Shown in pieces: positions 23,568 to 25,995 of a stretch of DNA of 25,995 bases. The position numbers were made by a program, and so were the translations under genes. The stretch is from JAZFYD01 sp036443405 (GTDB lineage: Bacteria; Planctomycetota; PLA2). Location of the stretch: the NCBI GenBank assembly GCA_036443405.1, contig JAZFYD010000204.1:1-25995 (forward strand). The letters are read 5' to 3'. Position 1 is the stretch's first letter. Each line of letters starts with the position of its first letter. Under the pieces are notes generated by a model, which saw nothing but the letters and a program-made list of their open reading frames with translations, was not told where the DNA came from and did not search any database.

Positions 23568-25995
23568 ATGGCCGAAACCCCCATGATGCGGCAGTACAAC
23601 GCCGCCAAGTCCAAGTCCGAGGGCGCGCTGCTCTTTTTCCGCATGGGGGACTTCTACGAGCTGTTTTTCGACGACGCCAAGGTCGCGAGCCAAGCGCTCG
23701 GCATCACGCTGACGTCGCGCTCGAAGGAACGAGACATCCCGATGGCCGGTGTGCCCGTGCGCTCCGCCGAGGGGTATCTGCGCCGGCTCGTGAAGCAGGG
23801 ATTCCGCGTGGCGATATGCGAGCAGCTTCAGGATCCGGCCACCGTGAAGGGGATCGTCGACCGCGATGTCGTTCGCATCGTGACGCCGGGCACGCTGACC
23901 GAGGACGACGCGCTGCAGGCCAAGTCCAACAACTACCTGCTGGCGCTTTGCCCGGGCGCGCGGCGCGCGGGCCTCGCTTGGGCGGACCTCAGCACGGGGC
24001 GGTTCCTGCTGGAGGACGTGCCGAAGGCCGAGATGTTCGACGCCGTTGCACGTGTGCGCCCGGCGGAGGTGCTGTTGCCCGAGGACCAGCTCGAGAGTGG
24101 CGATGAGCTGGTTGCCGCGCTCGCGCGCCTTACGGGCACCGCGCCACAAGGCGTTCCCGGTTGGGTGATCGAGGAGTCGTCGGCGTCGCGTGTCCTGAAG
24201 GAGCACTTCAGCGTCGCGACACTGGAGGGCTTCGGCCTTCGGAAAAAGGACCCGTCGCTCGGCGCCGCCGCGGCGGTGCTCCACTATCTGAAAGAGACGC
24301 AGCGGACCGCGCTCACCCACATCACCGCGCTCCGCCGTTTCCGGTCGGGCGATTTCATGGTGCTCGACCACGCGACCCGCTCAAAGCTCGACCTCGAAGC
24401 GCTCGAAGAGACGATCGACAAGACGCTCACCGCGGCGGGCGGGCGATTGCTGCGCGAGCGGCTGCAACTGCCGCTGACGGACGTCGAAGCGATCCGCCAG
24501 CGTCACGACGCGGTCGAAGAACTCGGCAACGACACGTTTCTGCGCCGCGATCTGAAAGGCGCGCTGTCTGCCGTGCGCGACATCGAGCGGATCGTCTCGC
24601 GAGCCGCCACCGGCCGCGCCCACCCGCGCGATCTCGTCGGACTGCGGCTCAGCCTCGAGGCGGTGCCGTCGATCCAGACGTGTCTGGCCGCGTCGCGCAG
24701 CGAGGTGCTGCAGCGTGCGCGTGCGGAGCTCGACCCGGTGCCGGAGTTGCGCGACCTGCTCGCGCGGGCGGTCGCCGACGAACCGCCGGCGCATCTGCGC
24801 GAAGGCGGCGTGATCCGCGATGGCTACAGCGACGAACTCGACAAGCTGCGCGCGCTCAAACGAAGCGGTAAGTCGTTCATCGCCGAATTGCGCGCGCGCG
24901 AGGTCAAACGCACCGGGATCGACAACCTGAAGGTCGGCTACAACCGGGTCTTCGGCTACTACATCGAGATCACGAACTCGCACAAGGACAAGGCGCCCGA
25001 GGACTACATCCGCAAGCAGACGCTCAAGGGCGCCGAGCGCTACATCACGCCGGAACTCAAGGAGTACGAGGCGCAGGTGCTCAGCGCGGACGAGCGCGCG
25101 CTGGCGCTGGAGCAGCGGTTGTTCGAGGAGTTGCGCCTCGCGGTCATCGCCGAGGTGCAGCGTCTGCAGCGCACGGCGGCGCTGGTCGCGGAGGTGGACG
25201 TCACGCGGTCCCACGCGGAGGCGGCATCGGCGTTTGGCTACGTGCGCCCGGAAATGGACGACGGCGACGTACTTTCGATCTCAGAGGGCCGCCATCCGGT
25301 CGTGGAGCGGGCGCTCACCGACGAACGCTTCGTGCCGAACGACCTGAGCCTGGATCGCGACGACCGCATGGTCGCCGTCCTGACCGGGCCCAACATGGCG
25401 GGCAAGTCCACCTACATCCGCCAGGCCGCGCTGATCACGCTGATGGCGCAGGCGGGGTCGTTCGTGCCCGCGACGGCGGCGCGCATCGGCGTTTGCGACC
25501 GCGTCTTCACGCGCATCGGCGCCGAGGACGATCTGGCCGGCGGGCGCAGCACGTTCATGGTCGAGATGGCGGAGACGGCCGCGATCCTGAACCACGCGAC
25601 GGAACGCTCGCTGGTTGTGCTCGACGAGGTCGGTCGGGGCACCTCGACGTTCGACGGTGTCGCGATCGCGTGGGCGGTCACCGAATACCTCGCCCAGGTT
25701 TCGCGCTGCCGCACCCTGTTCGCGACCCACTATCACGAACTCACCTCACTCTCCGAGGAGGTGCCGGGCGTTTTCAACCTGCACGTCGCCGTCGAGGAAT
25801 GGGGCGAGGAGGTCGTGTTCCTCCATCGGATCTCAGACGGCGGGACCGACCGCAGCTACGGGATCCACGTCGCGCAACTGGCCGGACTACCGGTGGCGGC
25901 GATCGAGCGCGCCAAGGCGCTGTTGAGCGGGCTGAGCGGGCGCACCGAGGGCCTGAGCACGCTCGGGTTCACGCCGATGCAGGACGCGGTGGCGG
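23568..25995 (+). CDS. mutS: DNA mismatch repair protein MutS, 3' end beyond window
   Basis: The frame is open from the ATG at 23568 to the window end (809 residues); the full protein is usually 850-880. MutS binds mismatches and loops and recruits MutL. The N-terminal mismatch-reading motif is GDFYELFF (Phe29, Glu31). The clamp-connector phrase VGYNRVFGYYIEIT and the ATPase domain follow: Walker A TGPNMAGKS (606-614), Walker B VVLDE with Asp686 and Glu687, the DEVGRGTSTFDG segment and ATHYHEL. Everything expected of an active MutS of the MutS1 type is present. The GAGAAG before the start is a weak ribosome site. It diverges from the selenoprotein gene. Confidence 0.97.
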   Translation, partial: MAETPMMRQYNAAKSKSEGALLFFRMGDFYELFFDDAKVASQALGITLTSRSKERDIPMAGVPVRSAEGYLRRLVKQGFRVAICEQLQDPATVKGIVDRDVVRIVTPGTLTEDDALQAKSNNYLLALCPGARRAGLAWADLSTGRFLLEDVPKAEMFDAVARVRPAEVLLPEDQLESGDELVAALARLTGTAPQGVPGWVIEESSASRVLKEHFSVATLEGFGLRKKDPSLGAAAAVLHYLKETQRTALTHITALRRFRSGDFMVLDHATRSKLDLEALEETIDKTLTAAGGRLLRERLQLPLTDVEAIRQRHDAVEELGNDTFLRRDLKGALSAVRDIERIVSRAATGRAHPRDLVGLRLSLEAVPSIQTCLAASRSEVLQRARAELDPVPELRDLLARAVADEPPAHLREGGVIRDGYSDELDKLRALKRSGKSFIAELRAREVKRTGIDNLKVGYNRVFGYYIEITNSHKDKAPEDYIRKQTLKGAERYITPELKEYEAQVLSADERALALEQRLFEELRLAVIAEVQRLQRTAALVAEVDVTRSHAEAASAFGYVRPEMDDGDVLSISEGRHPVVERALTDERFVPNDLSLDRDDRMVAVLTGPNMAGKSTYIRQAALITLMAQAGSFVPATAARIGVCDRVFTRIGAEDDLAGGRSTFMVEMAETAAILNHATERSLVVLDEVGRGTSTFDGVAIAWAVTEYLAQVSRCRTLFATHYHELTSLSEEVPGVFNLHVAVEEWGEEVVFLHRISDGGTDRSYGIHVAQLAGLPVAAIERAKALLSGLSGRTEGLSTLGFTPMQDAVA

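Noticed and set aside
23378..23644. Longer N-terminus for the selenoprotein, open to 23644
   Set aside because: The extension is antisense to mutS, has no signal character and would hide the good signal peptide and ribosome site at 23377.
1..25995. CRISPR array, tRNA/rRNA genes, insertion sequence or prophage
   Set aside because: No regularly spaced repeats, cloverleaf-like or rRNA-like sequence, transposase or phage structural motif could be recognised by reading.

Overview
This is a G+C-rich, gene-dense bacterial window with strong G/C third-position bias. It has standard stops, no tRNA or rRNA genes, and no CRISPR array or transposase that I could see. Exported proteins, lipoproteins, a HEAT-repeat protein, a two-domain amidohydrolase and a UGA-encoded selenoprotein sit among housekeeping genes (glgB, mutS). 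That mix would fit Planctomycetota or a neighbouring Gram-negative lineage, but this is a weak inference, since no marker gene here settles the phylum.

Left part (1-5140): the 3' end of glgB runs right and overlaps, tail to tail, a membrane protein at the end of a leftward gene set. That set is, in transcription order, a MacB/FtsX-type permease, its LolD/MacB-type ATPase, an unknown lipoprotein and the membrane protein. A divergent intergenic region then leads to a large lipoprotein subtilase (5140-8088) with two PPC domains placed before the protease. A hairpin and a SAM methyltransferase follow.

Middle (8822-13624): a leftward, tightly packed set of flippase, HPr-kinase-like P-loop protein and second methyltransferase suggests cell-surface polysaccharide export and modification. 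An unknown multi-pass membrane protein diverges from it.

Right part (13705-25995): an M29 aminopeptidase converges on a leftward pair (HEAT-repeat protein, membrane-anchored alpha/beta hydrolase) across an intergenic region with paired hairpin repeats. The HEAT gene appears frameshifted near its 3' end. A rightward set follows: DUF2071 protein, nitroreductase (iodotyrosine-deiodinase-like) and a two-domain amidohydrolase whose second half has lost most metal ligands. It converges, through a strong intrinsic terminator, on the most striking gene of the window. This is a secreted thioredoxin/TlpA-like protein interrupted by an in-frame UGA exactly where the first cysteine of the CxxC motif should be, giving U-P-P-C. 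A perfect six-pair hairpin with a GGU loop lies 21 nt downstream, as expected of a bacterial SECIS element. mutS, cut by the window end, diverges from it.

The main discovery candidate is the selenocysteine thioredoxin-like gene at 22373-23377, which ordinary gene calling would split or truncate. Secondary candidates are the half-dead tandem amidohydrolase, the flippase/HPr-kinase-like/methyltransferase set and the HEAT-protein frameshift.
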